Positions 34,988 through 44,481 are shown, counted from the first letter of the stretch. The stretch: 64,000 nucleotides of DNA from Gelidibacter mesophilus DSM 14095 (GCF_000423005.1 NZ_KE383968.1:62001-126000); one strand, 5' to 3'. Notes: generated by a model from the sequence alone, not told the origin. Translations and numbers: made by a program.

Positions 34988-35077
34988 TTATTTCTTTTTG
35001 TGACGGTTAGCGCGTCTACGTTTTTTACGCTTATGCGTCGCTACCTTATGTCTTTTTCTTTTTTTACCACTTGGCAT
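34988..35077 (-). CDS. 29-residue extremely basic protein
   Basis: A complete reading frame of 29 codons plus stop begins MPSGKKRKRHKVATHKRKK and contains 17 Lys/Arg and 3 His. It has its own ATG and stop and lies between the HU and rng genes on the same strand, 41 bases after HU. Composition this extreme in a non-repetitive frame argues for a real gene that binds RNA or DNA. The position next to rng and its size suggest a small ribosomal or rRNA-binding protein, but I cannot assign a family from the sequence alone. Confidence 0.75.
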   Translation of the reverse strand: MPSGKKRKRHKVATHKRKKRRRANRHKKK

Positions 35078-35118
35078 AAATCAAGTCTTTTTTTAGATTA
35101 ATATTTCCTTTAAATGTT

Positions 35119-35412
35119 TTACTGTACTACTTCAACATTAGACTTTACGCCTTCTACAAATACTTTTGCAGGTTTAAATGCTGGAATGTTGTGTGCTGGT
35201 ATTTTGATTGTTGTGTTTTTAGAGATATTTCTACCTGTTTTTTCAGCTCTTGTTTTAACAATAAAACTTCCAAAACCTCTTAAATACACGTTATCTCCAC
35301 TCTCTAAAGATGTTTTAACTTCCTCCATAAACGTTTCAACGGTTGCTTGGACATCTCCTTTTTCAATTCCTAATCGCTCAGAAATTTTCGCTACTATATC
35401 AGCTTTTGTCAT
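35119..35412 (-). CDS. hup: HU-family DNA-binding protein
   Basis: This 97-residue nucleoid protein has the typical start (MTKADIVAKISERLGIEK) and the DNA-wrapping beta arm with GFGSFIVKTRAEKTGRNISKNTTIKIPAHNIPAFKPAK. The proline that intercalates DNA sits in IKIPAHN. It compacts and bends DNA without strict sequence preference. It is the first gene of a leftward HU - small basic protein - rng group, divergent from mutY. A TATATTTG -7 box with a TTG 21 bases upstream precedes it. Confidence 0.96.
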   Translation of the reverse strand: MTKADIVAKISERLGIEKGDVQATVETFMEEVKTSLESGDNVYLRGFGSFIVKTRAEKTGRNISKNTTIKIPAHNIPAFKPAKVFVEGVKSNVEVVQ

Positions 35413-35453
35413 TGTTATTAATTTTAGGGTTTATCTATTAATTATAAGGGATG

Positions 35454-35485
35454 CAAATATATGCATTTTAATTTCAATATTTCAA
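35454..35485 (-). promoter_or_regulatory. HU promoter
   Basis: On the minus strand, TTG (35483-35485), then 21 nt, then TATATTTG (35454-35461) fits the Bacteroidetes TTG-N17-23-TAnnTTTG promoter. The leader would be about 40 nt. Confidence 0.65.
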
Positions 35486-35546
35486 GCCTAATTAATTAAA
35501 ATTTAAGGTTGTAAAGCTTTATTTTTGGCGAGATTTATAAAAAAAC

Positions 35547-36584
35547 ATGAATTTTAATAAGACCTTAAGTGTTTGGTATTCAGAACATAAACGCGACATG
35601 CCTTGGAGAAACACCAAGAACCCCTATTATATATGGTTATCGGAAATAATCCTGCAACAGACACAAATAGCGCAAGGGCAACCATATTACGAAGCATTTG
35701 TTAGTAAATATCCAACAATTTTTGACCTCGCAAATGCTGAGGAAAATGACATTTTAAAACTTTGGCAAGGACTAGGGTACTATTCTAGAGCTCGAAATTT
35801 ACATTTTACGGCCAAATATGTCGTTAATGAACTCAATGGAATCTTTCCAAACACCTACAGCGAACTTTTAAAATTAAAAGGTGTTGGTGATTATACCGCT
35901 AGTGCCATAGCATCCATTTGTTTTAATGAACCTACGGCAGTTGTAGACGGAAATGTCTATAGAGTACTCTCTCGATATTTTGGAATTGACACCCCCATAA
36001 ACTCCACTAAAGGCATTAAGGAATTTAAAACACTTGCGGCCTCGTTGATGGACCATGATAACCCATCAAAGTATAACCAAGCCATAATGGAGTTTGGCGC
36101 CATACAATGCAAGCCAAAAAACCCCTATTGCGCTACTTGTCCATTAAATGAAAGTTGTGTGGCACTTCAAAAGAACCTCATTGATGAGTTGCCAGTTAAA
36201 TTAAAAAAGACAAAGGTTAGTATAAAATATTTCAATTTCTTGGTCCTTCTATCTTCGGATAAAAAAACCGTTTTTCAGAAAAGAACACAAAAAGGGATTT
36301 GGCAAAACTTGTATCAATTTCCATTATTAGAGACAGACCATAAATTAAAGATAGCCGATTTTAAAAAGCATCCTTATATAACCTCCTATTTTAAAGGACT
36401 GCCTTTTGAATATAGTTTATATAATAATAAAGACATTGTGCACAAACTATCGCATCAACATTTACACACAAAATTTTGGATTGTTGAGATTGATCAGCTT
36501 CCAAAAAACGGAATTCCTATCGCAAATTTAAGACAGTACCCTACCTCAATCTTGATCAGTAATTTTATTGACGCGTTTTTTTGA
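35547..36584 (+). CDS. mutY: Adenine DNA glycosylase MutY
   Basis: This 345-residue base-excision-repair enzyme removes adenine mispaired with 8-oxoguanine. The N-terminal HhH-GPD domain has LPWRNT-like MPWRNTKNPYYIWLSEIILQQTQ, the helix-hairpin-helix LKLKGVGDYTASAIAS and catalytic Asp in AVVDGNVYRVLSR. The 4Fe-4S cluster cysteines follow the C-X6-C-X2-C-X5-C pattern (CKPKNPYCATCPLNESC). The last 120 residues form the NUDIX-like domain that recognises 8-oxoG. The gene is divergent from HU and upstream of ssb-gldE-gldD, an order also found around gldD/gldE in other flavobacteria. Confidence 0.97.
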   Translation: MNFNKTLSVWYSEHKRDMPWRNTKNPYYIWLSEIILQQTQIAQGQPYYEAFVSKYPTIFDLANAEENDILKLWQGLGYYSRARNLHFTAKYVVNELNGIFPNTYSELLKLKGVGDYTASAIASICFNEPTAVVDGNVYRVLSRYFGIDTPINSTKGIKEFKTLAASLMDHDNPSKYNQAIMEFGAIQCKPKNPYCATCPLNESCVALQKNLIDELPVKLKKTKVSIKYFNFLVLLSSDKKTVFQKRTQKGIWQNLYQFPLLETDHKLKIADFKKHPYITSYFKGLPFEYSLYNNKDIVHKLSHQHLHTKFWIVEIDQLPKNGIPIANLRQYPTSILISNFIDAFF

Positions 36585-36815
36585 AGCCTAAGAAATCTTA
36601 GACGTTCTTAATGAACCCAGCTCAATTTATCATCACATCTAGTCAAATAGCAAAGTCCATGCTTGTAATAATAATCGCGTAATTATTAACTTTTTTGAAT
36701 TTACTTAGGAAAGAATGACCACAAAATAACGATTAATTAAAACTGATAAACATAAAAGAGAATAAATAAAAAATCACATTTTATTATTACTTTTAAGAAA
36801 GTCGATGCAAATGGT

Positions 36816-36823
36816 TAATTTTG
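36816..36823 (+). promoter_or_regulatory. ssb promoter -7 box (TAATTTTG)
   Basis: TAATTTTG lies 20 bases before the ATG at 36844. It falls inside the longer reading frame that begins at 36805, so it supports the downstream start. Confidence 0.6.
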
Positions 36824-36843
36824 CATATAAATTAAAAGAAATT

Positions 36844-37272
36844 ATGTCTGGAACTTTAAATAAAGTTATGTTAATTGGTCATTTGGGAGAAGACGTAAAA
36901 ATGCATTATTTTGATAAGACAAATTGTGTTGGGCGCTTCTCATTGGCCACTAATGAGACCTATACAAGTAAACAAACCAATGAGCGTATTACTAATACGG
37001 AGTGGCATAATATTGTGGTTCGAAATAAAGCCGCTGAAATTTGTGAGAAATATTTAAGCAAAGGCGATAAAGTTTATATTGAAGGCCGCATCAAAACCAG
37101 AAAATGGACTGATGATAAGGGTATTGATCGGTATTCAACTGAAATTCAATGTACAGATTTCACATTTTTAACCACCAAAAGTGAAAGTCAGGAAAATGCT
37201 TCCAACCAAGAACAATCCTCAACGAACCCCAATCCAAATTCTGCTGGACCCGAGCAGAATGAAGGTGTATAA
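36844..37272 (+). CDS. ssb: Single-stranded DNA-binding protein, without the usual acidic tip
   Basis: This 142-residue protein has an OB fold over residues 1-110 (MSGTLNKVMLIGHLGEDVK, WHNIVVRNKAAEICEKYLSKGDKVYIEGR, DRYSTEIQC), followed by a Q/N/S-rich tail. It binds ssDNA during replication, repair and recombination. The start is set by family convention and by the -7 box just upstream. The tail ends PNSAGPEQNEGV and lacks the acidic DDDLPF-type tip through which most SSBs recruit partner proteins. No in-frame or frameshifted version of the tip is visible downstream. It may be a specialised second SSB or may have lost partner recruitment. It is followed by gldE after 26 bases. Confidence 0.92.
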   Translation: MSGTLNKVMLIGHLGEDVKMHYFDKTNCVGRFSLATNETYTSKQTNERITNTEWHNIVVRNKAAEICEKYLSKGDKVYIEGRIKTRKWTDDKGIDRYSTEIQCTDFTFLTTKSESQENASNQEQSSTNPNPNSAGPEQNEGV

Positions 37273-37298
37273 TTTTAAAAGAAGTCTAACTAATTCCC

Positions 37299-38633
37299 AT
37301 GCTATTGGACCCTGAACCCACGCTATTTTTAATCCTTCAGTCTCCGGACACCTTCTTAATCATAGGGGTTGTTTTATTATTTATTTTGCTAGCTTGCTCC
37401 GCCCTCATATCGGGTGCAGAAGTTGCGCTTTTCTCTTTAACCCGTTCTGACATTGACAATGGCATCGCTGAAAAGTCGGCTGCTTTCCAAATTATTTCTA
37501 AACTTCTCGAGCGTCCAAAAAAATTACTGGCGACCATTCTGGTAGCAAATAACTTCATTAATATTGCTACGGTCTTACTATTTGCCAGCATTAGCAAAAT
37601 TATTTTTGAAGGACGCCATATGATTTTTACGGTGTTTAATTTCCAGTTAAACCTCGCCTTTATTGTTGATGTTGTGGTCGCCACATTTCTTATTTTGCTT
37701 TTTGGAGAAATCATCCCTAAAATCTATGCAAGTAGAAACCGAATAAAGTTTGCCGTTTTTATGGCGCAGCCCTTAAAGGTTTTAGATGTGATATTTTCGC
37801 CTATTAGTTTGCCCATGCGTTCCATCACTATTGGCATTCATAATAAATTGGGAAAACAGAAATCAAATATTAGCGTGGACCAATTGTCTCAAGCTTTGGA
37901 ATTAACGGGAGAAAACGAAACCACTATGGAAGAGCAAAAACTTCTACAAGGAATTGTTTCTTTCGGAAACACAGATACAAAACAGGTTATGCGACCTCGT
38001 ATTGATATTTTTGCCTTGAATAAAGAGCTTAAATATTCGGAAATTATTCAAGAAATTATTAAAAATGGCTATTCAAGAATTCCTGTTTACAATGAAACTA
38101 TTGACAATGTTGTAGGTATTTTATACGTAAAAGATCTTCTTCCTTATATTGATCGTAAACAGTTTGACTGGACCGCCTTATTGCGCGATCCATTTTTTGT
38201 TCCAGAAAACAAAAAGTTGGATGATTTAATGGCTGAGTTTCAAGAGAAAAAAGTCCATTTAGCAGTAGTGGTTGATGAATATGGCGGCACATCGGGCATC
38301 GTTTCTTTAGAGGATGTTATTGAAGAGATTGTGGGTGATATTAGTGATGAGTTTGATGATGACGATTTGATCTTTACCAAAATTGATGATTACAACTATT
38401 CATTTGATGGCAAAACGCCCTTAAAGGATTTTTATAAAATTGTAAATCTTGATGACGACTCTGATTTCGAAAACAATAAAGGGGAGGCCGAAACCCTTGC
38501 CGGATTTGTTCTTGAACTTTCCGGGATCTTTCCAAGAAGAAACAGTAAAATAAATTTCAAAAATTACGTTTTTACTATTGAAACCTTGGACAAAAAGCGC
38601 ATCAAACAGCTGAAATTTACCATTTTACAATGA
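37299..38633 (+). CDS. gldE: Gliding motility-associated protein GldE (CorC/HlyC family)
   Basis: This 444-residue membrane protein has an N-terminal DUF21/CNNM domain with four hydrophobic helices. Two CBS domains follow (around VMRPRIDIFALNKEL and HLAVVVDEYGGTSGIVSLEDVIEEIVGDI), then a C-terminal CorC/HlyC transporter-associated domain. In Flavobacterium johnsoniae GldE is encoded next to GldD and its overexpression can partly suppress a gldB defect; it is related to ion transporters. Context (ssb upstream, gldD overlapping downstream by four bases) agrees with the canonical cluster. Gliding genes of the type IX secretion core are not in this window. Confidence 0.93.
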   Translation: MLLDPEPTLFLILQSPDTFLIIGVVLLFILLACSALISGAEVALFSLTRSDIDNGIAEKSAAFQIISKLLERPKKLLATILVANNFINIATVLLFASISKIIFEGRHMIFTVFNFQLNLAFIVDVVVATFLILLFGEIIPKIYASRNRIKFAVFMAQPLKVLDVIFSPISLPMRSITIGIHNKLGKQKSNISVDQLSQALELTGENETTMEEQKLLQGIVSFGNTDTKQVMRPRIDIFALNKELKYSEIIQEIIKNGYSRIPVYNETIDNVVGILYVKDLLPYIDRKQFDWTALLRDPFFVPENKKLDDLMAEFQEKKVHLAVVVDEYGGTSGIVSLEDVIEEIVGDISDEFDDDDLIFTKIDDYNYSFDGKTPLKDFYKIVNLDDDSDFENNKGEAETLAGFVLELSGIFPRRNSKINFKNYVFTIETLDKKRIKQLKFTILQ

Positions 38634-39211
38634 TAAAATTTAAAATATTTGCCCTTATCTTAACTGTTTCGCTTTGTTTTTCATGCGGCGAAGATCCGGT
38701 TCCCAAACCGAAAGGTTTTTTGCGATTGGATTATCCGAAAGCGGAATACACAGAAGCAGAAATTGATTTGCCTTTTACCTTTGAAAAAAACATACTTGCA
38801 CAACGGGTTAGAAATGTCAAGATAGACTCTAAAAATCGTTCTTATGGTATTAATATTGATTATCCATCTTTAAAAGGAACGATATACCTAACCTATATTA
38901 AGGTTACCGAAGACAATCTCATTCCACTGATTAGGGATTCACAAAACCTCACACAGGAACACACTCAAAAAGCAGATGCTATTGAGGGCGATTTTTATGA
39001 AAACAAAGATCATAATGTGTATGGCATGTTCTATGAAATTGGAGGTAATGCCGCTTCACAATCGCAATTTTATGTGACAGACAGTGTCAACCATTTTTTA
39101 AACGGATCATTATATTTTTACGCGAAGCCTAATTATGATTCCATTTTACCAGCTGCCGATTATTTAAAAAAAGACATTAAGCACATTATGGAAACCTTAA
39201 AATGGAAATAA
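38630..39211 (+). CDS. gldD: Gliding motility lipoprotein GldD
   Basis: This 193-residue lipoprotein has its lipobox at LTVSLCFSC (Cys19), then the characteristic segment PKPKGFLRLDYPKAEY. GldD is required for gliding and chitin utilisation in F. johnsoniae and is found only in Bacteroidetes; its biochemical activity is unknown. The ATG overlaps the gldE stop (ATGA), so the two are co-translated. It should sit in a membrane facing the periplasm. Confidence 0.95.
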   Translation: MIKFKIFALILTVSLCFSCGEDPVPKPKGFLRLDYPKAEYTEAEIDLPFTFEKNILAQRVRNVKIDSKNRSYGINIDYPSLKGTIYLTYIKVTEDNLIPLIRDSQNLTQEHTQKADAIEGDFYENKDHNVYGMFYEIGGNAASQSQFYVTDSVNHFLNGSLYFYAKPNYDSILPAADYLKKDIKHIMETLKWK

Positions 39212-39244
39212 GCAACTTCTACTTTTGTAAATTACAATTATCCT

Positions 39245-39252
39245 TATATTTG
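39245..39252 (+). promoter_or_regulatory. pyrH promoter -7 box (TATATTTG)
   Basis: TATATTTG matches TAnnTTTG and precedes pyrH by about 110 bases, which gives a leader of roughly 105 nt if the ATG at 39363 is used. Confidence 0.55.
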
Positions 39253-39362
39253 CTAAACTTTTCAACACAGCACATGAAACAAATATGCTCACAATAAAAA
39301 AATCCAATGGTACGATTAATGGCGAGCAGCATGTAACCTTTGAAAACAATATGTATGAACAC

Positions 39363-40070
39363 ATGAAATACAAAAGAATCCTCCTCAAGTTATCCGGCGA
39401 AGCATTAATGGGAGATCGTCAATATGGAATAGATCCGAAGCGATTGGCAGAATACGCAGAAGATATTAAATCTATCATAGAACAAAATGTTGAAGTTGCC
39501 ATCGTTATTGGTGGAGGAAATATTTTTAGAGGGGTTGCAGGGGCAAGTCATGGTATGGATCGCGTACAAGGTGACCATATGGGCATGTTGGCAACAGTTA
39601 TTAATGGGTTGGCTTTGCAGAGTGCTTTAGAAGATGCTGGTATTCCAACACGTTTGCAGTCTGCAGTACATATCAATCAAGTGGCAGAGCCTTTTATAAG
39701 ACGAAAAGCTATGCGTCATTTAGAAAAAGGCCGCGTGGTCATTTTTGGTGGTGGCACAGGAAACCCTTATTTCACTACGGATTCAGCAGCTGTTTTAAGA
39801 GCTATTGAAATAGAAGCAGACGTTATTTTGAAAGGTACCCGCGTAGACGGTATTTACAACACCGATCCTGAAAAGGATAGATCTGCGACAAAGTTTGACC
39901 ATATTACTTTTGAAGACGTATTGCGCAAAGGTCTAAAAGTTATGGATACCACGGCATTTACGCTGAGTCAAGAAAATGAATTGCCAATTATTGTTTTTGA
40001 CATGAACAAAAAAGGGAATTTATTAAAAGTGGTTTTAGGAGAGAAGATTGGAACCAAAGTGAATCTATAA
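39363..40070 (+). CDS. pyrH: UMP kinase
   Basis: This 235-residue amino-acid-kinase-fold enzyme phosphorylates UMP to UDP in pyrimidine synthesis. Motifs are [13 protein letters not shown] at the start, [28 protein letters not shown] and [17 protein letters not shown] choose the ATG at 39363 ([10 protein letters not shown]), which gives the usual length. An in-frame ATG at 39285 would add 26 residues not seen in the family. The gene is followed by frr after about 55 bases, a common bacterial pairing. Confidence 0.96.
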   Translation: MKYKRILLKLSGEALMGDRQYGIDPKRLAEYAEDIKSIIEQNVEVAIVIGGGNIFRGVAGASHGMDRVQGDHMGMLATVINGLALQSALEDAGIPTRLQSAVHINQVAEPFIRRKAMRHLEKGRVVIFGGGTGNPYFTTDSAAVLRAIEIEADVILKGTRVDGIYNTDPEKDRSATKFDHITFEDVLRKGLKVMDTTAFTLSQENELPIIVFDMNKKGNLLKVVLGEKIGTKVNL

Positions 40071-40125
40071 TTCAAAAACCATTAGCTCATTTTTTAAGTT
40101 GTTTTAAAAATTAAAATTTTTAGTG

Positions 40126-40683
40126 ATGAACGAAGACATTACATTTATATTGGACAGTACAAAAGAAGCAATGGACATGGCCATAAAGCATCTTGAGAAG
40201 CAATTTTCGAACATTAGAGCAGGTAAAGCAAGCCCTGCAATGTTGGGCAATGTCATGGTCAACTATTATGGCTCACAAACGCCATTAACCCAAGTAGCCA
40301 ATGTGAACACTCCAGATGGCAGAACAATTTCTGTGCAACCCTGGGAAAAGAAAATGCTTCAAGAAATTGAAAAAGGAATACAAATTGCAAACTTGGGCTT
40401 CAATCCAATGAATAATGGCGACCTGATCATTATCAATGTTCCACCATTGACTGAAGAGCGGAGACGTGACTTGGCAAAACAAGCCAAAGCTGAATCAGAA
40501 GATGCAAAGATTGGGGTGCGTAGTGCCAGAAAAGATGCCAATAATGAAATTAAAAAATTAGAAGATGTTTCTGAAGATCTTCAAAAAAATGCCGAATTGG
40601 AAGTACAACAATTAACTGACAAATACGTTAAAAGGATTGATGAAGCTCTGGACTTAAAAGAAAAGGAGATCATGACAGTATAA
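40126..40683 (+). CDS. frr: Ribosome recycling factor
   Basis: This 185-residue protein has the RRF fold: a three-helix bundle (MDMAIKHLEKQFSNIRAGKASPAMLGNV to the C-terminal helix) and a small beta/alpha domain (YYGSQTPLTQVANVNTPDGRTISVQPWEKKML). With EF-G it splits post-termination ribosomes. I take the ATG at 40126; a GTG three bases earlier is also in frame. It is downstream of pyrH and ends at a perfect-stem terminator. Confidence 0.97.
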   Translation: MNEDITFILDSTKEAMDMAIKHLEKQFSNIRAGKASPAMLGNVMVNYYGSQTPLTQVANVNTPDGRTISVQPWEKKMLQEIEKGIQIANLGFNPMNNGDLIIINVPPLTEERRRDLAKQAKAESEDAKIGVRSARKDANNEIKKLEDVSEDLQKNAELEVQQLTDKYVKRIDEALDLKEKEIMTV

Positions 40684-40686
40684 CTT

Positions 40687-40712
40687 AAAGCGACTTGCAA
40701 GTCGCTTTTTTT
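40687..40712 (+). terminator. Intrinsic terminator after frr
   Basis: AAAGCGACT (40687-40695) pairs with AGTCGCTTT (40700-40708) around TGCA, followed by a T run. It ends the pyrH-frr transcript. Confidence 0.93.
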
Positions 40713-40746
40713 AGCCTTGACTTTAATTTTATCCCTCAATCTTCGT

Positions 40747-42030
40747 ATGGAAAAACAGTGTGCCTTGCTTTTTTTTGTCATTTGTATTTGGTCAGCACAG
40801 TCACAAATTTCTACTATAACAAAGGATACTTTAACTATTGAACAACAAGATTCAATTAAAAAAAATAAATTCTTTAAGCAAATAGGCAATGGTTTTTTTC
40901 CAACACCATATGTAGACATTGACTTAAGGTATTTGATAAAGTACAACCAATATGAAGGTATCAGAACGGGTTTGGGAGGAAGAACCAATGAGAACCTGTC
41001 TGATAAATACCGAATCAATGGCTATATCGTTTATGGGTTTAAGGACCATACTTTCAAATACAATATGACAGGCGGTGCCAGACTTTCAAAGGCATCGGAT
41101 ACATGGATCAATCTTTCTTATAATGACGACTTGCAAGAAACCGGAAGCTCGACTTATTTAACAGATAAGCGATTCTTTTCATTTTTTGAACCACGATTAT
41201 TAAACATTGATCTCTTTCACCATCACATTACCAAAGCTATTTCTCTAGAACACAAAATTACTCCCTATTTGTTATCTGAGACACAACTTTCCAGGAGCAA
41301 TATCACCACCACTTATAAGTATACTTTTTTTGTTGATGATACTGCTTATAAAGAGTTCCGGATGAGTATTGCAAAAGTATCCCTTCAATGGAACCCTTTT
41401 AATACTTTTGAGAACATGGGTGACCTAGAAGTTGAAAAAGAAGGATTTCCAAACTTCACCCTTCAGATGTCACAGAGTTTTAAAAACGTCATAGGCGGCG
41501 ATTTTAATTTTTTTAAGGCCGATTTTAGAACGTTCTACAAACTGACCCATAGTCCTGTTGGCAACTCCTATACAGAAGCCACGCTGGCTAGTGGAATTGC
41601 TTTAGGAAAAACTCCTTTAACCCATTTATACCATACTTACCCGAATAATCTAGATAAGCAAACCATCTTACAGCGATTTTCTGTGGCGGGCAACAATAGT
41701 TTTGAGACCATGTTCTTTAACGAGTTTTTTTCGGATAAATTTGTAACCCTCCAACTTAAACATGCCCTCAAGCCTTTTAATATTTCTAAGCGCATGCAAC
41801 CACAAATGGTCTTTATTTCGCGTTTCGCATTAGGAGATATGAACCATACAGAACGGCACCAAGAGATTGAATTTGACAGACTCAACAAAGGCTATTATGA
41901 AGCTGGCCTTGAGTTAAATAAAATACTTTTCGGGTTTGGACTGAGTTTTGCGTATCGCTATGGCGCTTATCACCTTCCTGAATTTGAAGATAATGTAGCA
42001 GTCAAATTCACTTTTAATATTACCTTATAA
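40747..42030 (+). CDS. DUF5686-like outer-membrane beta-barrel protein
   Basis: This protein of about 427 residues has a signal peptide (MEKQCALLFFVICIWSAQSQ; ATG at 40747 preferred over the frame start at 40717, which would add a non-signal extension). The mature part is beta-strand rich with many aromatic residues. It closely resembles the C-terminal barrel portion of the DUF5686/carboxypeptidase-regulatory-like family (for example RYLIKYNQYEGIRTGLGGRTN and ADFRTFYKLTHSP). The N-terminal carboxypeptidase-like domain of longer relatives is absent. Its function is unknown. It is followed by the MMPL gene on the same strand after about 50 bases. Confidence 0.75.
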   Translation: MEKQCALLFFVICIWSAQSQISTITKDTLTIEQQDSIKKNKFFKQIGNGFFPTPYVDIDLRYLIKYNQYEGIRTGLGGRTNENLSDKYRINGYIVYGFKDHTFKYNMTGGARLSKASDTWINLSYNDDLQETGSSTYLTDKRFFSFFEPRLLNIDLFHHHITKAISLEHKITPYLLSETQLSRSNITTTYKYTFFVDDTAYKEFRMSIAKVSLQWNPFNTFENMGDLEVEKEGFPNFTLQMSQSFKNVIGGDFNFFKADFRTFYKLTHSPVGNSYTEATLASGIALGKTPLTHLYHTYPNNLDKQTILQRFSVAGNNSFETMFFNEFFSDKFVTLQLKHALKPFNISKRMQPQMVFISRFALGDMNHTERHQEIEFDRLNKGYYEAGLELNKILFGFGLSFAYRYGAYHLPEFEDNVAVKFTFNITL

Positions 42031-42084
42031 AAAACAAACAAATCTTTTGTTTTCTCTACCTTTGCCACAGTAAAATATGCTATT

Positions 42085-44481
42085 TTGAAACTGTTTACAA
42101 AAAATTTCTGGGAAGTTGTTGCGGGATTGATGCTGCGTAACAGAATCGCCATCCTTATTGTCATTGCGTTAACCACTATTTTCCTAAGCACACAATGGAA
42201 ATACATGCGCTTTGCGTTCACCGAAGCAAATTTACTTCCGGACGATAATGAAGTCAATATTACTTACAACGAATTCTTAAAGATTTTTGGTGAAGAAGGC
42301 AATCTTGTAGTCCTAGGTATCAAAGACCCCTCCTTATTTACCGTTGAAAAATTTAATGCCTGGAACCGACTTTCTGAGAGCTTTAAACATTATGATGAAG
42401 TTGAAACGGTTCTTTCTATAAAGGATTTACAGAAGCTTGTCAAAAATACTGAACAGCAAAAGTTTGATTTAGAACCTTTCATAAAAGACTCCTTAACCTC
42501 CCTATCAGAAATTGACAGCCTGCAGCAACAGCTCTTCCAGCAATATCCTTTTTATGACAACTTTCTTTTCAACAAAGAAACCAGGACAATAAGAACGGCT
42601 ATTTATCTCAAAAAAGATATTGTCAACACCGCCGCAAGAAAAGATTTTATCATCGATATCCTCGAAACTAAAGTCAAAAATTTTGAAGATGATTATGATT
42701 TAGATGTCAGGGTTTCTGGGATGCCCTATATAAGAACGCTTAATTCAAAAAATATTTCGGATGAAATAAGCCTGTTTATTGGTGCAGCGCTCCTTGTCAC
42801 TTCTTTTATTTTCTTTTTATTTTTTAGATCGTTTAGAGCAACATTAATTTCATTGGTTGTCGTTTCATTTGGGGTCATGTGGACCTTTGGTATCATTGGT
42901 TTGTTAGGCTATGAAATAACCGTATTGACGGCTCTAATTCCGCCACTGATTATCGTTATAGGAATTCCTAACTGTATTTTCCTAATCAATAAATACCAAA
43001 ACGAGGTCAAACTCCATGGCAATAAAGTAAAATCCTTGCATCGTGTCATCACTAAGATTGGAAACGCCACCTTAATGACCAATGTAACCACAGCTTCAGG
43101 TTTTGCAACGTTCATGTTCACCCAAAGCACGCTGTTAAAGGAATTTGGTGTCGTGGCTTCATTAAGCATCATTTCTATTTTTATTCTATCCCTGCTAATT
43201 ATTCCAATTCTCTATAGCTTCTTACCTTATCCTAAAGAACGCCATCTCAACCATCTTAACAGACGTTGGACGACCGCATTTGTAAATTGGATGGCACGTA
43301 TGGTCAAAGAACGACGTATCGCCATATATAGTACTGCCATTGGACTTCTCATTGTGAGCCTAATAGGAATTTTCCAAATAAAAATTTCTGGTAGCCTTAT
43401 TGAAGACATGCCAAAAAATACTGAATTCTTTAGGGATATTAAGTTTTTTGAAAGTGAATTTGATGGTATCATGCCTTTGGAGATTATGGTGGATACCAAA
43501 CGAAAAAAAGGCGTTATGAAGTTGAGCACGCTCAAACGCATGGACCAATTGGAAGATCTTATCATAGAAACACCTCAATTATCGCGTCCTATTTCTGTGG
43601 TAAGTTTAGTAAAGTATTCCAAACAGGCCTATTATAATGGCAACCCAAAATACTATCAGCTGCCCACAAGTCAAGAAAATAGTTTTATACTGTCTTACGC
43701 TAAAAATTCTAGTACTGAAGCTGATCTTTTAAAGAGTTTTGTAGACAGTACGGGTAGATATGCACGGATTACCACTTTTATGAAGGATATTGGGACGGAT
43801 AAAATGGAGCGTATTGAAGAAAACCTTCAAACGGAAATCAATAAACTGTTTCCTGCTGAAAACTACAACGTCATCATGACCGGTAAAGCGCTGGTGTTTC
43901 AAAAAGGAACGGAATATCTCGTGAAGAATCTAGCCATTTCCCTATCGCTTGCCATTTTGTTGATCGCCTTATTTATGGCCTATATGTTCAGGTCTTTTAG
44001 GATGATTGTGGTTTCATTAATTCCTAACCTCCTGCCCTTATTAATTACCGCAGGCTTGATGGGTTATCTAGGTGTTCCTATAAAGCCTTCTACAATTTTG
44101 GTGTTTAGTATTGCTTTTGGCATTTCAGTAGATGATACCATTCACTTTTTGGCAAAATACCGCCAAGAGTTACAAGCGAATAACTGGAAGATCAAAAAAT
44201 CAGTCTATGGAGCATTGCGCGAAACTGGCGTAAGTATGTTCTACACCTCCATTGTCTTGTTCTTTGGGTTTTCTGTGTTTACGCTTTCCAGCTTTGGAGG
44301 GACGGTTGCTCTTGGTGCTTTGGTATCTGCTACCTTACTATTTGCAATGCTATCCAATTTATTATTGTTGCCATCCTTACTTTTATCCTTAGAAAAAAGT
44401 ATTGCCAACAAAGAAACACTCAAAGAACCTACAATTAATATTATTCCTGAGGATGATGACGATGATGACACAAAGGGGTAA
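42085..44481 (+). CDS. MMPL/RND superfamily transporter
   Basis: This 798-residue inner-membrane protein has two similar halves. Each has one helix, a large periplasmic loop and then a cluster of five helices (first cluster near residues 230-390, second near 620-780). It carries GxxxD-type signatures such as VFSIAFGISVDDTIHFLAKY with paired aspartates in a transmembrane helix, as in RND proton relays. Substrates may be lipids or hopanoids by analogy with MMPL/HpnN-like proteins. The best start is a TTG at 42085, because it gives MKLFTKNFWEVVAG before the first helix; the first in-frame ATG is 17 codons downstream. The C-terminus is a run of acidic residues (EDDDDDD). Confidence 0.85.
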   Translation: MKLFTKNFWEVVAGLMLRNRIAILIVIALTTIFLSTQWKYMRFAFTEANLLPDDNEVNITYNEFLKIFGEEGNLVVLGIKDPSLFTVEKFNAWNRLSESFKHYDEVETVLSIKDLQKLVKNTEQQKFDLEPFIKDSLTSLSEIDSLQQQLFQQYPFYDNFLFNKETRTIRTAIYLKKDIVNTAARKDFIIDILETKVKNFEDDYDLDVRVSGMPYIRTLNSKNISDEISLFIGAALLVTSFIFFLFFRSFRATLISLVVVSFGVMWTFGIIGLLGYEITVLTALIPPLIIVIGIPNCIFLINKYQNEVKLHGNKVKSLHRVITKIGNATLMTNVTTASGFATFMFTQSTLLKEFGVVASLSIISIFILSLLIIPILYSFLPYPKERHLNHLNRRWTTAFVNWMARMVKERRIAIYSTAIGLLIVSLIGIFQIKISGSLIEDMPKNTEFFRDIKFFESEFDGIMPLEIMVDTKRKKGVMKLSTLKRMDQLEDLIIETPQLSRPISVVSLVKYSKQAYYNGNPKYYQLPTSQENSFILSYAKNSSTEADLLKSFVDSTGRYARITTFMKDIGTDKMERIEENLQTEINKLFPAENYNVIMTGKALVFQKGTEYLVKNLAISLSLAILLIALFMAYMFRSFRMIVVSLIPNLLPLLITAGLMGYLGVPIKPSTILVFSIAFGISVDDTIHFLAKYRQELQANNWKIKKSVYGALRETGVSMFYTSIVLFFGFSVFTLSSFGGTVALGALVSATLLFAMLSNLLLLPSLLLSLEKSIANKETLKEPTINIIPEDDDDDDTKG

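Noticed and set aside
39285-39362. Longer pyrH start at 39285
   Set aside because: It would add 26 polar residues absent from the family; the ATG at 39363 gives the standard 235-residue enzyme.
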